Below, in pieces: positions 9,102-22,905 of a stretch of DNA of 64,000 bases. A model generated the notes under the pieces. The model searched no databases and was not told where the DNA came from. It saw only the letters and a program-made list of their open reading frames with translations. Source of the stretch: Pseudomonas mosselii (lineage in GTDB: Bacteria; Pseudomonadota; Gammaproteobacteria; Pseudomonadales; Pseudomonadaceae); the NCBI RefSeq assembly GCF_019823065.1, contig NZ_CP081966.1:5053501-5117500 (forward strand), given 5' to 3'. The position numbers were made by a program, and so were the translations under genes. Each line of letters starts with the position of its first letter. The first letter of the stretch is position 1.

Positions 9102-10529
9102 TCAAAGGTTCAACAACCCCGAATACAGGGCATACGCCGCCAGCCCCGCCCCCGCCAGCACCGCCGCGAAGATCAGTTTCTCCCACGCGCTGAACAGCAC
9201 CTGCCCCTGCTCGCGCTTGGCCCGGGCGAACAGGATCACCCCGGGCGCATACAGCAGCGCCGACAACAGCACGTACTTGAGCCCTCCGGCATACAGCAGC
9301 CAGATCGCATACAGCAGCGCGATCACCGCCACCAGCAGGTCCTTGCGCCGCAGCCCCGCCTGCCCCTGGTAGCCTTCACCGCGCCAGGCCAGCAGCACGG
9401 CATAGGCCGCCGACCAGAAGTACGGCACCAGAATCATCGACGACGCCAGGTAGATCAGGCTGGTGTAGGTCCCCGCCGAGAACAGAGTGATCAGCAGAAA
9501 CCCCTGGATCATCACATTGGTCAGCCACAGCGCGTTGGCCGGTACCTGGTTGGCGTTCTCCCGCGCCAGGAAGCGCGGCATGGTCTTGTCCCGGGCGGTG
9601 GCGTAGAGGATCTCGGCGCACAGCAGCGCCCAGGAGAGCAGTGCACCGAGCAGCGACACCGCCAGGCCGATGCTGATCAACAACGCCCCCCAGGGCCCGA
9701 CGATATGCTCAAGCACCGAGGCCAGCGAAGGGTTCTGCAGACCGGCCAGCTCCGGCTGGGTCATCACCCCCAGCGACAGCACGTTGACCAGCACCAGCAG
9801 CGCCAGCACGCCGAGAAAACCGACCACGGTGGCCTTGCCCACATCCGAGCGATGCAGCGCCCGCCCCGAGTAGACACTCGCCCCCTCGATGCCGATGAAC
9901 ACGAACACCGTCACCAGCATCATGTTGCGCACCTGCTCCAGCACGCTGCCGAACTGCGGATTGCTCAGCCCCCAGATGTCGCGGGTGAAGATGTCGGCGC
10001 GAAAGGCGAAGGCGGCGATGACGATGAACATCAGCAACGGCACGACCTTGGCCACGGTCGTCACCTGGTTGATGAAGGCGGCTTCCTTGATGCCGCGCAG
10101 CACCAGGAAATGCACCGCCCACAGCAACAGCGAGGCACTACCGATGGCCACTGGCGTGTTGCCTTCGCCAAACACCGGAAAATAGAAGCCAAGGGTACTG
10201 AACAGCAGCACGAAGTAGCCGACGTTGCCCAGCCAGGCACTGATCCAGTAACCCCAGGCCGAGGAGAACCCCATGTAGTCGCCGAACCCGGCCTTGGCGT
10301 AGGCATAGACCCCGGAATCCAGCTCCGGCTTGCGGTTGGCCAGGGTCTGGAAGACGAACGCCAGCGCCAGCATCCCCACCGCGGTGATGCCCCAGCCGAT
10401 CAGCACCGCCCCGACATCGGCGCGGGCGGCCATGTTCTGCGGCAACGAGAATATCCCGCCGCCGATCATCGAGCCGACCACCAGCGCGATCAGCGCCCCC
10501 AAGCGCAGTTTCTGTCCCGGTTCGCTCAT
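9102..10529 (-). CDS. ArcD-type basic amino acid antiporter, second copy
   Basis: A 475-residue APC-superfamily transporter with about 12-13 membrane helices. It starts MSEPGQKLRLGALIALVVGSMIGGGIFSLPQNMAA; the GSMIGGGIF unwound-helix motif binds substrate. It is nearly identical in design to the product of 10958-12385 and is transcribed divergently from it, so the two are tandem-duplication paralogues. It probably exchanges arginine/ornithine or a related substrate. It is outside the arcDABC transcript and may have a different substrate or control. Confidence 0.9.
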   Translation of the reverse strand: MSEPGQKLRLGALIALVVGSMIGGGIFSLPQNMAARADVGAVLIGWGITAVGMLALAFVFQTLANRKPELDSGVYAYAKAGFGDYMGFSSAWGYWISAWLGNVGYFVLLFSTLGFYFPVFGEGNTPVAIGSASLLLWAVHFLVLRGIKEAAFINQVTTVAKVVPLLMFIVIAAFAFRADIFTRDIWGLSNPQFGSVLEQVRNMMLVTVFVFIGIEGASVYSGRALHRSDVGKATVVGFLGVLALLVLVNVLSLGVMTQPELAGLQNPSLASVLEHIVGPWGALLISIGLAVSLLGALLSWALLCAEILYATARDKTMPRFLARENANQVPANALWLTNVMIQGFLLITLFSAGTYTSLIYLASSMILVPYFWSAAYAVLLAWRGEGYQGQAGLRRKDLLVAVIALLYAIWLLYAGGLKYVLLSALLYAPGVILFARAKREQGQVLFSAWEKLIFAAVLAGAGLAAYALYSGLLNL

Positions 10530-10957
10530 GGGGCTCCTCGTGCGCAGGCGCGCGTGAACAACGTATTGTCCGACATTATTGTTACAAGTTTTTTATCAAA
10601 TAAAGCCATTAAACCTATAGCACTCATAACCATGCTGTCTATCCCGGCACCTTAATAAAAACCACATTAGTCGACTACTTGTCGGTTCGTCTAAACCCGT
10701 CGCTATTTGCTGTGAAAAATTTGCGAAAGCCGCAAAACGGACTAACTTCTCAGTTCGCAGGCGAAACGGAGCGTTTGCTCTGGAAGTACATGGAGGTGCC
10801 AGCACACAAGGCCTGCGTCAGAGCTGTCGGCATCCTCCAGGAGGCGCATGAGGGATTTTTCTGATCTTCATGCAGGCATGAACTGATCTAAGTCAGCGAA
10901 TGATCCAGGCGTCAGATTTATTCTGAGGTCAACTTTCTCCTGGTACGGAGTCGTTAA
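10530..10957. other. Divergent promoter region between two arcD paralogues
   Basis: A 428-bp AT-richer intergenic region. It holds an ANR-type site and -10 for the rightward arc operon. On the left side, AT-rich sequence near 10575-10610 probably carries the promoter of the leftward antiporter. No gene is supported here. Confidence 0.6.
10883..10896 (+). promoter_or_regulatory. Putative ANR box of arcDABC promoter
   Basis: CTGATCTAAGTCAG resembles the ANR/FNR consensus TTGAT-N4-ATCAA with changes at both outer positions and one inner position. A -10-like TATTCT at 10919-10924 implies a start near 10931, which would place the site at -41.5, the class II position used by ANR. This agrees with anaerobic induction of arc operons in Pseudomonas; the start point is inferred. 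Confidence 0.6.
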
Positions 10958-12385
10958 ATGTCTGATTCTCCCGGAAAACTAAAACTGGGTGCACTCGTTG
11001 CACTTGTCGTCGGCTCGATGATCGGTGGCGGGATCTTCTCGTTACCCCAGAACATGGCCGCCAGCGCTGGCGTCGGCGCCGTGCTGATCGGCTGGGCCAT
11101 CACCGCGGTGGGCATGCTCACCCTTGCCTTCGTCTTCCAGACCCTGGCCAACCGCAAGCCTGATCTTGACGGCGGGGTATACGCCTACGCCAAGGCCGGT
11201 TTCGGTGACTACATGGGCTTTTCCTCGGCCTGGGGCTACTGGATCAGTGCCTGGCTGGGCAACGTCGGCTACTTCGTGCTGTTGTTCAGCACCCTGGGGT
11301 ATTTCTTCCCGGTGTTCGGCGAAGGCAACACCCCGGCGGCGGTGATCGGTGCTTCGATCCTGCTATGGGCCGTGCACTTCCTGGTGCTGCGCGGCATCAA
11401 GGAAGCCGCCTTCATCAACTTGGTCACCACCGTGGCCAAGGTCGTGCCGCTGGCGCTGTTCGCGCTGATCTGCCTGTTCGCCTTCAAGCTCGATGTCTTC
11501 ACTGCGGACATCTGGGCGGTCGGCACGCCGGAGCTGGGCAGCGTGATGAACCAGGTGCGCAACATGATGCTGGTCACCGTGTGGGTGTTCATCGGCATCG
11601 AGGGCGCGAGCATCTTCTCCTCCCGTGCCGAAAAACGCTCTGACGTCGGCAAGGCCACGGTCATCGGCTTCGTCACCGTGCTGCTGTTCCTGGTGCTGGT
11701 CAACGTGCTGTCGCTGGGCGTGATGACCCAGCCGGAGCTGGCCAAGCTGCAAAACCCATCGATGGCCGCGGTGCTGGAACACGTGGTCGGCCACTGGGGC
11801 GCGGTGCTGATCAGCGTCGGCCTGATCATCTCGCTGCTGGGCGCCCTGCTGTCGTGGGTGCTGCTGTGCGCCGAGATCATGTTCGCCGCCGCCAAGGACC
11901 ACACCATGCCGGAGTTCCTGCGCCGCGAGAACGCCAACCATGTGCCGGCCAACGCCCTGTGGCTGACCAACGCCATGGTGCAGATCTTCCTGGTCATCAC
12001 CCTGTTCTCCAACAGCACCTACCTGTCGCTGATCTACCTCGCCACCTCGATGATCCTGGTGCCCTACCTGTGGTCGGCAGCCTACGCGGTGCTGCTGGCG
12101 GTGCGCAGCGAGACCTACGAACAGGCCCTGGCCGAACGCAAGAAAGACCTGATCATCGGCGGCATCGCCCTGCTCTACGCGATCTGGCTGCTGTACGCCG
12201 GCGGCGTGAAATACCTGCTGCTCTCGGCCCTGCTCTACGCCCCTGGCGCGATCCTGTTCGCCAAGGCCAAGCGCGAAGTTGGCCAACCGATCTTCACCAG
12301 CGTGGAAAAACTGATCTTCGCCGCCGTGGTCGCGGGCGCCCTGGTGGCAGCTTACGGCCTGTACGACGGCTTCCTGACTCTCTGA
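10958..12385 (+). CDS. arcD: Arginine/ornithine antiporter
   Basis: A 475-residue APC-family antiporter (MSDSPGKLKLGALVALVVGSMIGGGIFSLPQNMAA) with about 13 membrane helices. It imports arginine and exports ornithine for the arginine deiminase pathway. The ATG at 10958 follows CGGAG. It is first in an arcDABC operon, 33 bp before arcA, downstream of the ANR-like site. A divergent paralogue lies at 9102-10529. Confidence 0.95.
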   Translation: MSDSPGKLKLGALVALVVGSMIGGGIFSLPQNMAASAGVGAVLIGWAITAVGMLTLAFVFQTLANRKPDLDGGVYAYAKAGFGDYMGFSSAWGYWISAWLGNVGYFVLLFSTLGYFFPVFGEGNTPAAVIGASILLWAVHFLVLRGIKEAAFINLVTTVAKVVPLALFALICLFAFKLDVFTADIWAVGTPELGSVMNQVRNMMLVTVWVFIGIEGASIFSSRAEKRSDVGKATVIGFVTVLLFLVLVNVLSLGVMTQPELAKLQNPSMAAVLEHVVGHWGAVLISVGLIISLLGALLSWVLLCAEIMFAAAKDHTMPEFLRRENANHVPANALWLTNAMVQIFLVITLFSNSTYLSLIYLATSMILVPYLWSAAYAVLLAVRSETYEQALAERKKDLIIGGIALLYAIWLLYAGGVKYLLLSALLYAPGAILFAKAKREVGQPIFTSVEKLIFAAVVAGALVAAYGLYDGFLTL

Positions 12386-12418
12386 ACCCCACGTCTTCGC
12401 TTTACAGGAGGATTCACC

Positions 12419-13672
12419 ATGTCCACTGAGAAACAGAAATACGGCGTCCATTCCGAAGCCGGCAAGCTGCGCAAAGTGATGGTCTGCAGCCCGGGCCTGG
12501 CGCACAAGCGCCTGACCCCGAGCAACTGCGACGAACTGCTGTTCGACGACGTGATCTGGGTCGACCAGGCCAAACGCGACCACTTCGACTTCGTCACCAA
12601 GATGCGCGAACGCGGCGTCGATGTGCTGGAGATGCACAACCTGCTGACCGACATCGTCCAGCAACCCGAAGCGTTGAAGTGGATTCTCGACCGCAAGATC
12701 ACCTCCGACACCGTCGGCGTCGGCCTCACCAATGAAGTGCGCAGCTGGCTCGAAGGCCTCGATCCACGCCACCTGGCCGAATTCCTGATCGGCGGTGTGG
12801 CCGGTCAGGACCTGCCGGAAAGCGAAGGTGCCAGCGTGGTCAAGATGTACAACGACTACCTGGGCCACTCCAGCTTCATCCTGCCGCCACTGCCCAACAC
12901 CCAGTTCACCCGCGACACCACCTGCTGGATCTACGGCGGCGTGACGCTCAACCCGATGTACTGGCCGGCGCGACGCCAGGAAACCCTGCTGACCACCGCC
13001 ATCTACAAGTTCCACAAGGAATTCACCAACGCCGACTTCCAGGTCTGGTACGGCGACCCGGACAAGGACCATGGCAACGCCACCCTCGAAGGCGGCGACG
13101 TGATGCCGATCGGCAAGGGCGTCGTGCTCATCGGTATGGGTGAGCGCACCTCGCGCCAGGCCATCGGCCAGCTGGCACAGAACCTGTTCGCCAAGGGCGC
13201 GGTGGAGAAAGTCATCGTCGCAGGCCTGCCCAAGTCCCGCGCCGCGATGCACCTGGACACCGTGTTCAGCTTCTGCGACCGCGACCTGGTCACGGTCTTC
13301 CCGGAAGTGGTCAAGGAGATCGTGCCGTTCATCATCCGTCCGGACGAAAGCAAGCCTTATGGCATGGACGTGCGCCGCGAGAACAAGTCGTTCATCGAGG
13401 TGGTCGGCGAGCACCTGGGGGTCAAGCTGCGCGTGGTCGAGACCGGCGGCAACAGCTTCGCCGCCGAACGCGAACAGTGGGATGACGGCAACAACGTGGT
13501 GGCCGTGGAGCCCGGCGTGGTCATCGGCTACGACCGCAACACCTACACCAATACCCTGCTGCGCAAGGCCGGGATCGAGGTCATCACCATCAGCGCCGGC
13601 GAGCTGGGCCGGGGCCGCGGCGGCGGTCACTGCATGACCTGCCCGATCGTGCGCGACCCTATCGACTACTAA
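12419..13672 (+). CDS. arcA: Arginine deiminase
   Basis: A 417-residue enzyme hydrolysing arginine to citrulline and ammonia. It has the guanidino-modifying enzyme fold motifs: the N-terminal [40 protein letters not shown], and the nucleophile Cys in [14 protein letters not shown] close to the C-terminus. AGGAGG precedes ATG 12419. It is the second gene of the arc operon. Confidence 0.97.
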   Translation: MSTEKQKYGVHSEAGKLRKVMVCSPGLAHKRLTPSNCDELLFDDVIWVDQAKRDHFDFVTKMRERGVDVLEMHNLLTDIVQQPEALKWILDRKITSDTVGVGLTNEVRSWLEGLDPRHLAEFLIGGVAGQDLPESEGASVVKMYNDYLGHSSFILPPLPNTQFTRDTTCWIYGGVTLNPMYWPARRQETLLTTAIYKFHKEFTNADFQVWYGDPDKDHGNATLEGGDVMPIGKGVVLIGMGERTSRQAIGQLAQNLFAKGAVEKVIVAGLPKSRAAMHLDTVFSFCDRDLVTVFPEVVKEIVPFIIRPDESKPYGMDVRRENKSFIEVVGEHLGVKLRVVETGGNSFAAEREQWDDGNNVVAVEPGVVIGYDRNTYTNTLLRKAGIEVITISAGELGRGRGGGHCMTCPIVRDPIDY

Positions 13673-13742
13673 ACGTCCATCGCACCCGGTCGCCTCCACG
13701 AGACAGCGGCCGGGCACCTCACCGAATCCAAGGAGAACCGTC

Positions 13743-14753
13743 ATGGCGTTCAACATCCACAACCGCAACCTGCTGAGCCTCGAACACCACAGCACCCGCG
13801 AGCTGAAGTACCTGCTGGACCTGTCCCGCGATCTCAAGCGCGCCAAGTACACCGGCACCGAGCAGCAGCACCTGAAGGGCAACAACATCGCCCTGATCTT
13901 CGAGAAGACCTCGACCCGCACCCGCTGCGCTTTCGAAGTCGCCGCCTACGACCAGGGCGCCAACGTCACCTATATCGACCCAAACTCCTCGCAGATCGGC
14001 CACAAGGAGAGCATGAAGGACACCGCCCGCGTGCTTGGGCGCATGTATGACGCCATCGAGTACCGTGGCTTCAAGCAGGAGATCGTCGAGGAACTGGCCA
14101 AGTTCGCCGGCGTGCCGGTGTTCAACGGCCTGACCGACGAGTACCACCCGACGCAGATGATCGCCGACGTGCTGACCATGCGTGAGCACAGCGACAAGCC
14201 GCTGCACGACATCAGCTACGCCTACCTGGGTGACGCCCGTAACAACATGGGCAACTCGCTGCTGCTGATCGGCGCCAAGCTCGGCATGGACGTGCGCATC
14301 GCCGCGCCCAAGGCCCTGTGGCCCCATGATGACCTGGTCGAGCGCTGCCAGAAATACGCCGAGGAGAGCGGCGCGCGTATCACCCTGACCGAAGACCCGA
14401 AAGCCGCGGTCAAGGGCGTCGACTTCGTCCACACCGACGTCTGGGTATCGATGGGCGAGCCGGTCGAGGCCTGGGGTGAGCGCATCAAGCTGCTGCTGCC
14501 CTACCAGGTGAACAAGGAACTGATGAAGTCCACCGGCAACCCACGCACCAAGTTCATGCACTGCCTGCCAGCGTTCCACAACTCCGAGACCAAGGTCGGC
14601 AAGCAGATCGCCGAACAGTACCCGCACCTGGCCAACGGCATCGAAGTGACCGATGACGTGTTCGAGTCGCCGGCGTGCATCGCCTTCGAGCAGGCGGAGA
14701 ACCGCATGCACACGATCAAGGCGATCCTGGTGTCGACGCTGGCTGATCTCTGA
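13743..14753 (+). CDS. arcB: Catabolic ornithine carbamoyltransferase
   Basis: A 336-residue OTCase that runs phosphorolysis of citrulline to ornithine and carbamoyl phosphate. The carbamoyl-phosphate loop [12 protein letters not shown], the HPTQ motif ([15 protein letters not shown]) and the ornithine-site HCLPAFH are present. The length and position between arcA and arcC indicate the catabolic enzyme rather than biosynthetic ArgF. AAGGAG precedes the ATG. Confidence 0.97.
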   Translation: MAFNIHNRNLLSLEHHSTRELKYLLDLSRDLKRAKYTGTEQQHLKGNNIALIFEKTSTRTRCAFEVAAYDQGANVTYIDPNSSQIGHKESMKDTARVLGRMYDAIEYRGFKQEIVEELAKFAGVPVFNGLTDEYHPTQMIADVLTMREHSDKPLHDISYAYLGDARNNMGNSLLLIGAKLGMDVRIAAPKALWPHDDLVERCQKYAEESGARITLTEDPKAAVKGVDFVHTDVWVSMGEPVEAWGERIKLLLPYQVNKELMKSTGNPRTKFMHCLPAFHNSETKVGKQIAEQYPHLANGIEVTDDVFESPACIAFEQAENRMHTIKAILVSTLADL

Positions 14754-14768
14754 CAGCGGCCTTGACTC

Positions 14769-14796
14769 TGTGGGAGCCGGCTTACCGGCTCCCACA
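14769..14796. repeat. Short perfect palindrome between arcB and arcC
   Basis: A 12-bp perfect stem TGTGGGAGCCGG with a CTTA loop, a REP-like half-unit. With no T-tract it is more likely an mRNA stabiliser or processing site within the arc transcript than a terminator. It could contribute to unequal arcA/arcB and arcC levels. Confidence 0.75.
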
Positions 14797-14839
14797 GGTC
14801 CCGACCAGACTATTACATTTGCGCCAAAGGACATTTCCC

Positions 14840-15769
14840 ATGCGTATCGTTGTTGCATTGGGCGGCAACGCCCTGCTGCGCCGCGGCGAGCCGATGACCG
14901 CCGACAACCAGCGCGCCAATATCCGCACTGCCACCGAACAGATCGCCAAGATCCACCCCGGCAACGAACTGGTCATCGCCCACGGCAACGGTCCGCAGGT
15001 CGGCCTGCTGGCCCTGCAGGGGCTGTCGTACAAGGCAGATGAGGCCTATCCACTGGACGTGCTCGGCGCCGAGACCGAGGGCATGATCGGCTACATGATC
15101 GAACAGGAGCTGGGCAACCTGCTGGACTTCGAGGTGCCGTTCGCCACGCTGCTGACGCAGGTCGAAGTGGACGCCAACGACCCGGCGTTCAAGGACCCGA
15201 CCAAGTTCATCGGCCCGGTCTACGCCAAGGACGAGGCCGAGCGCCTGGCCAAGGAAAAAGGCTGGGTGGTCAAGCCGGACGGCGACAAGTACCGCCGCGT
15301 GGTGGCCAGCCCAAAACCCAAACGCATCTTCGAGATCCGCCCGATCAAGTGGCTGCTGGAAAAAAGCAGCATCGTGATCTGCGCCGGCGGCGGTGGTATC
15401 CCCACCCTGTACGACGAAAACCGCAAGCTCAAGGGTATCGAGGCGGTGATCGACAAGGACTTGTGCTCTGCCCTGCTGGCCGAGCAACTGGAAGCGGACC
15501 TGCTGATCATCGCCACCGACGTCGATGCGGCGTACATCGATTTCGGCAAGCCGACGCAGAAGGCCATCGCCCAGGCCCACCCGGACGAACTCGAGAAGCT
15601 GGGCTTCGCTGCCGGCTCCATGGGACCGAAGGTCCAGGCCGCCTGCGATTTCGCCCGTCACACCGGTAAGGTGGCGGTGATCAGCTCGCTGGAGAACATC
15701 GAGGACATCGTCAAGGGCACCGCCGGCACGCGGGTTTCCACCGCCAAGCCCGGTATCAGCTACCGTTGA
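14840..15769 (+). CDS. arcC: Carbamate kinase
   Basis: A 309-residue kinase making ATP from carbamoyl phosphate and ADP, the last step of the arginine deiminase pathway. It begins [28 protein letters not shown] and CAGGGGIPT are typical amino-acid kinase/carbamate kinase motifs. ATG 14840 is preceded by AAAGGA (14826-14831). An open frame extends upstream to 14762 but covers the palindrome. Confidence 0.96.
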   Translation: MRIVVALGGNALLRRGEPMTADNQRANIRTATEQIAKIHPGNELVIAHGNGPQVGLLALQGLSYKADEAYPLDVLGAETEGMIGYMIEQELGNLLDFEVPFATLLTQVEVDANDPAFKDPTKFIGPVYAKDEAERLAKEKGWVVKPDGDKYRRVVASPKPKRIFEIRPIKWLLEKSSIVICAGGGGIPTLYDENRKLKGIEAVIDKDLCSALLAEQLEADLLIIATDVDAAYIDFGKPTQKAIAQAHPDELEKLGFAAGSMGPKVQAACDFARHTGKVAVISSLENIEDIVKGTAGTRVSTAKPGISYR

Positions 15770-15777
15770 ATGCAGTT

Positions 15778-15803
15778 GGCGGGCGCCGGGCGCCCGCCGT
15801 TTT
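15778..15803 (+). terminator. Terminator-like hairpin after arcC
   Basis: A 9-bp all-GC stem GGCGGGCGC/GCGCCCGCC with a 3-nt loop is followed by GTTTTC. It lies 9 bp past arcC and 23 bp before the next start, so it may attenuate read-through into the small downstream gene. Confidence 0.6.
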
Positions 15804-15825
15804 CAACCTTCCGGAGGAGTCTGCC

Positions 15826-16194
15826 ATGGCCCAGTACGCGCCCGGTCATGTACACATTGAGCGCACCGCGCTGAACACCAACGACCACAGCTACGACCTC
15901 AATATCGAATACGAGGCGGCGACCGACCCCAAGGAAGGCAGAGGTATCCAGTTCCGCATGCACGGCCACATTGAGGGCAAGACCGTCGATGAGAAATTCT
16001 TCCTGGCCAAGGACCAGGTACTGCCGAGTTTTCTGATGCAGTTGAGCCGCAAGGCCCAGTCGTACCTGCCGCCACCGAAGAAGTTCGAGAACCTCGGCTC
16101 GCCGCACAAGCTGTATGACTACATGTTCGAAGACATTCGCACCACGCTGGATGTGAAGTCGGGCGACCCGATCAGGCCCGACCATCTGGAGTAA
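15826..16194 (+). CDS. Small conserved Pseudomonas protein (probably DUF5064)
   Basis: A 122-residue soluble protein with no signal peptide or membrane segment (MAQYAPGHVHIERTALNTND). It looks like a beta-rich domain with an amphipathic helix before the C-terminus. I believe it belongs to DUF5064, known only from Pseudomonas, but am not certain. The start is ATG 15826 after a strong GGAGGAG. It follows the arc operon beyond a hairpin and may be partly co-transcribed. No function can be assigned. Confidence 0.75.
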   Translation: MAQYAPGHVHIERTALNTNDHSYDLNIEYEAATDPKEGRGIQFRMHGHIEGKTVDEKFFLAKDQVLPSFLMQLSRKAQSYLPPPKKFENLGSPHKLYDYMFEDIRTTLDVKSGDPIRPDHLE

Positions 16195-16197
16195 TCC

Positions 16198-16257
16198 CAA
16201 TCGCGGGGCAAGCCCGCTCCCACAAACCACGGGGCAGCGGGCTTGCCCCGCGATTGG
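16198..16257. repeat. REP palindrome (GCGGGGCAAGCCC class)
   Basis: CAATCGCGGGGCAAGCCCGCT at 16198 pairs with its near-perfect reverse complement ending at 16257. It is the same class as the repeats at 21396, 30074 and, in diverged form, 49465 and 54160. Confidence 0.85.
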
Positions 16258-16313
16258 GTTTCCACCATGGCCGAGGCATACTGACGCCCATCCCGGCCAA
16301 AGCCTCGCTCATC

Positions 16314-17822
16314 ATGCGCATCCACGTCAGCTTCATCGACCGCGTCGGCATCACCCAGGAAGTCCTGGCCCTGCTCGGCGCCCGCAACCTGAACCTCGAT
16401 GCCGTGGAGATGGTCCCGCCAAACGTCTACATCGACGCCCCGACCCTGAGCCCCGCCGTGCTTGAAGAGCTGCACGACGCCCTGCTCGAGGTGCACGGCG
16501 TGCAGTCGGTGGAAGTGGTCGACATCCTCCCCGGCCAGCGCCGCCACCTGCAGCTCGACGCCCTGCTCGCCGCCATGAGCGACCCGGTGCTGGCGGTGGA
16601 CAGCGCGGGCAAGGTGCTGCTGGCCAACCCGGCGCTGATCGCCCTGTGCGGACGTGAGTCCGCCGGGCGTTCGGTGGGCGAACTGTTCGGTGATCCGGAC
16701 CTGCTCCAGGCCCTGCTGGACAACAATTTCCACCTGCCCATGCGCGAAATGCAGTTGAACGGCCAGAGCCTACTGCTCGATGCCACGCCGATCACCCACG
16801 CCGGCGGCCTGCTGACCCTTTACCCGCCCAACCGCATGGGCGAGCGCCTGTCGGCGCTGCACCACGATCACGCCGAGGGTTTCGACGCCATGCTCGGCGA
16901 CTCACCGGCAATCCGCACCCTCAAGGCCCGCGCCTTGCGCGTGGCCACCCTCGATGCGCCACTGCTGGTGCACGGCGAGACCGGCACCGGCAAGGAACTG
17001 GTGGCCCGTGCCTGCCACGCCATCAGCAGCCGCCATGCCGCGCCGTTCCTGGCCCTCAACTGCGCGGCGCTGCCCGAGAGCCTGGCCGAGAGTGAACTGT
17101 TCGGCTATGCCCCCGGCGCCTTCACCGGCGCGCAACGTGGCGGCAAGCCCGGGCTGATGGAGCTGGCCAACCAGGGCACGGTGTTCCTCGACGAGATCGG
17201 CGAGATGTCGCCCTACCTGCAGGCCAAGCTCCTGCGTTTTCTCAGCGACGGCAGCTTCCGCCGGGTCGGTGGTGACCGCGAGGTGAAAGTGGATGTGCGC
17301 ATCATCAGCGCCACTCACCGCGACCTGGAACGCATGGTCGCCGAGGGCACCTTCCGCGAAGACCTGTTCTACCGCCTCAATGTCCTCAACCTGCAGGTGC
17401 CACCGCTGCGCGAGCGCGGCCAGGACATCCTGTCGCTGGCGCATTTCTTCATGCAGCAGGCCTGCACCCAGATCCAGCGCCCGGCCTGCCGCCTGGCCCC
17501 GGCCACGCACCCCGCACTGCTGGCCAACCCCTGGCCGGGCAACGTGCGCCAGCTGCAAAACGTGATCTTCCGTGCTGCGGCCATCTGCGAAAGCAACCTG
17601 GTAGACATCGGCGACCTCGACATCGCCGGCACCTCGGTGGCCCGTGGGCAGGATGGCGAGGTAGCAAGCCTGGAACAGGCGGTGGGGGATTTCGAGCGCG
17701 AACTGTTGCAGCGGCTGTATGCCAGCTACCCCTCGACCCGGCAGCTGGCGGGACGCTTGCAGACTTCGCACACGGCCATCGCCCAGCGCTTGCGCAAATA
17801 TGGAATCCCAACCAGAGGTTGA
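16314..17822 (+). CDS. gcsR: TyrR-like sigma54 activator of glycine cleavage genes
   Basis: A 502-residue enhancer-binding protein. An ACT-like domain (1-75) and a PAS domain (about 80-180) precede the AAA+ domain with Walker A GETGTGKE (221-228), an intact GAFTGA sigma54 loop (268-273) and Walker B VFLDEIGE (290-297). A TyrR-type helix-turn-helix is at the C-terminus (STRQLAGRLQTSHTAIAQRL). Intact GAFTGA means it should open sigma54 promoters, unlike enterobacterial TyrR. It lies just upstream of three repeats, a -24/-12 promoter and gcvH-gcvP-sdaA-gcvT, matching GcsR (PA2449) of P. aeruginosa, which responds to glycine. No clear ribosome-binding site precedes ATG 16314. Confidence 0.88.
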   Translation: MRIHVSFIDRVGITQEVLALLGARNLNLDAVEMVPPNVYIDAPTLSPAVLEELHDALLEVHGVQSVEVVDILPGQRRHLQLDALLAAMSDPVLAVDSAGKVLLANPALIALCGRESAGRSVGELFGDPDLLQALLDNNFHLPMREMQLNGQSLLLDATPITHAGGLLTLYPPNRMGERLSALHHDHAEGFDAMLGDSPAIRTLKARALRVATLDAPLLVHGETGTGKELVARACHAISSRHAAPFLALNCAALPESLAESELFGYAPGAFTGAQRGGKPGLMELANQGTVFLDEIGEMSPYLQAKLLRFLSDGSFRRVGGDREVKVDVRIISATHRDLERMVAEGTFREDLFYRLNVLNLQVPPLRERGQDILSLAHFFMQQACTQIQRPACRLAPATHPALLANPWPGNVRQLQNVIFRAAAICESNLVDIGDLDIAGTSVARGQDGEVASLEQAVGDFERELLQRLYASYPSTRQLAGRLQTSHTAIAQRLRKYGIPTRG

Positions 17823-17837
17823 AGCAGGCGTATCAAT

Positions 17838-17855
17838 TGTATCGATTTCATTACG
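17838..17855. promoter_or_regulatory. Putative GcsR operator 1
   Basis: TGTATCGATTTCATTACG, an 18-bp imperfect dyad, is the first of three related copies upstream of gcvH. It compares with the TGTAACG-N4-CGTTCCG boxes I recall for P. aeruginosa GcsR. Confidence 0.6.
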
Positions 17856-17856
17856 C

Positions 17857-17874
17857 CGTATCGATATCGGTACA
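17857..17874. promoter_or_regulatory. Putative GcsR operator 2
   Basis: CGTATCGATATCGGTACA, a second copy 19 bp after the first (about two helical turns), so both would lie on the same DNA face. Confidence 0.6.
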
Positions 17875-17937
17875 CATCCATTTGCATGCGTCTTTGCAAG
17901 GGTTTGATCCCGCAACGCTTTTGATTCCCGGCCTACC

Positions 17938-17955
17938 TGTATCGATTTCGTTCCA
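17938..17955. promoter_or_regulatory. Putative GcsR operator 3
   Basis: TGTATCGATTTCGTTCCA, a third copy 81 bp beyond the second and 64 bp upstream of the -24 element, a normal enhancer position for a sigma54 activator. Confidence 0.6.
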
Positions 17956-18018
17956 TAAAAATGACAAAAATCCTACTATACTTAGACAAGTAATTGATTA
18001 TTAAGGATTTTTAGTAGC

Positions 18019-18034
18019 TGGCCGCATTATTGCT
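18019..18034 (+). promoter_or_regulatory. Sigma54 (-24/-12) promoter of gcvH operon
   Basis: TGGCCGC-N4-TTGCT: GG at 18020-18021 and GC at 18032-18033 are exactly 12 bp apart, as RpoN requires. The predicted transcript starts near 18045, about 60 bp before gcvH. The adjacent upstream gene encodes a GAFTGA-containing activator. Confidence 0.8.
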
Positions 18035-18103
18035 AAGGGAATTCCAACCTTAAGAGCGCGGAGCCTACCGCGCCCAACGCCCCCTGCTTCCCGAGGAATT
18101 CCC

Positions 18104-18487
18104 ATGAGCGAGTTGCGTTTCACCGAAGATCACGAATGGCTGCGCGTCGAAACTGACGGCAGCGTCACCGTGGGCATCACCGCCTACGCCCAGAACGCCC
18201 TTGGCGACGTGGTCTATGTGCAACTGCCGGAGCTGCAGCAGTACGACAAGGGCGCCGAAGCCTCCACCGTGGAATCGGTCAAAGCCGCCAGCGGCGTGTA
18301 CATGCCGCTCACCGGTGAAGTGGTCGCTGTCAATGAAGGCCTGAACGACAGCCCCGAGCTGGTCAACGAAGACCCGCTGGGCGAAGGCTGGTTCTTCCGC
18401 TTCATCCCTGCCGACATGAGCGAAGTGAACGCCCTGCTCGACCAGGACGCCTACGACCGCCTGCTCAAAGCCAACGACGACGCCTGA
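18104..18487 (+). CDS. gcvH: Glycine cleavage system H protein
   Basis: A 127-residue lipoyl carrier that shuttles the aminomethyl group between GcvP, GcvT and the L protein. The lipoylated Lys is K60 in [19 protein letters not shown] precedes the ATG. It is first in the gcvH-gcvP-sdaA-gcvT operon. A separate gcv set may exist elsewhere, as in other pseudomonads. Confidence 0.96.
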   Translation: MSELRFTEDHEWLRVETDGSVTVGITAYAQNALGDVVYVQLPELQQYDKGAEASTVESVKAASGVYMPLTGEVVAVNEGLNDSPELVNEDPLGEGWFFRFIPADMSEVNALLDQDAYDRLLKANDDA

Positions 18488-18498
18488 GGTACCGCATC

Positions 18499-21354
<2,856 letters not shown>

Positions 21355-21395
21355 TAGCTCTTCCATGTAGGAGTGAGCCTGTGGGAGCAGGCTTT

Positions 21396-21459
21396 GTGGG
21401 AGCGGGCTTGCCCCGCGATTTGCGGTATCGGCCCTATCGCGGGGCAAGCCCGCTCCCAC
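21396..21459. repeat. REP palindrome between gcvP and sdaA
   Basis: GTGGGAGCGGGCTTGCCCCG at 21396 is repeated as its reverse complement ending at 21459. It sits inside the operon, so it may shape mRNA decay between gcvP and sdaA. Partial copies precede it at 21379-21395. Confidence 0.85.
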
Positions 21460-21503
21460 GCAGTCCACTCCCGCGCATGCCGACTCACCCAGGAGGTTGC
21501 ACC

Positions 21504-22880
<1,377 letters not shown>

Positions 22881-22905
22881 CCCGAACAAAAACGAGGAGT
22901 CACCG

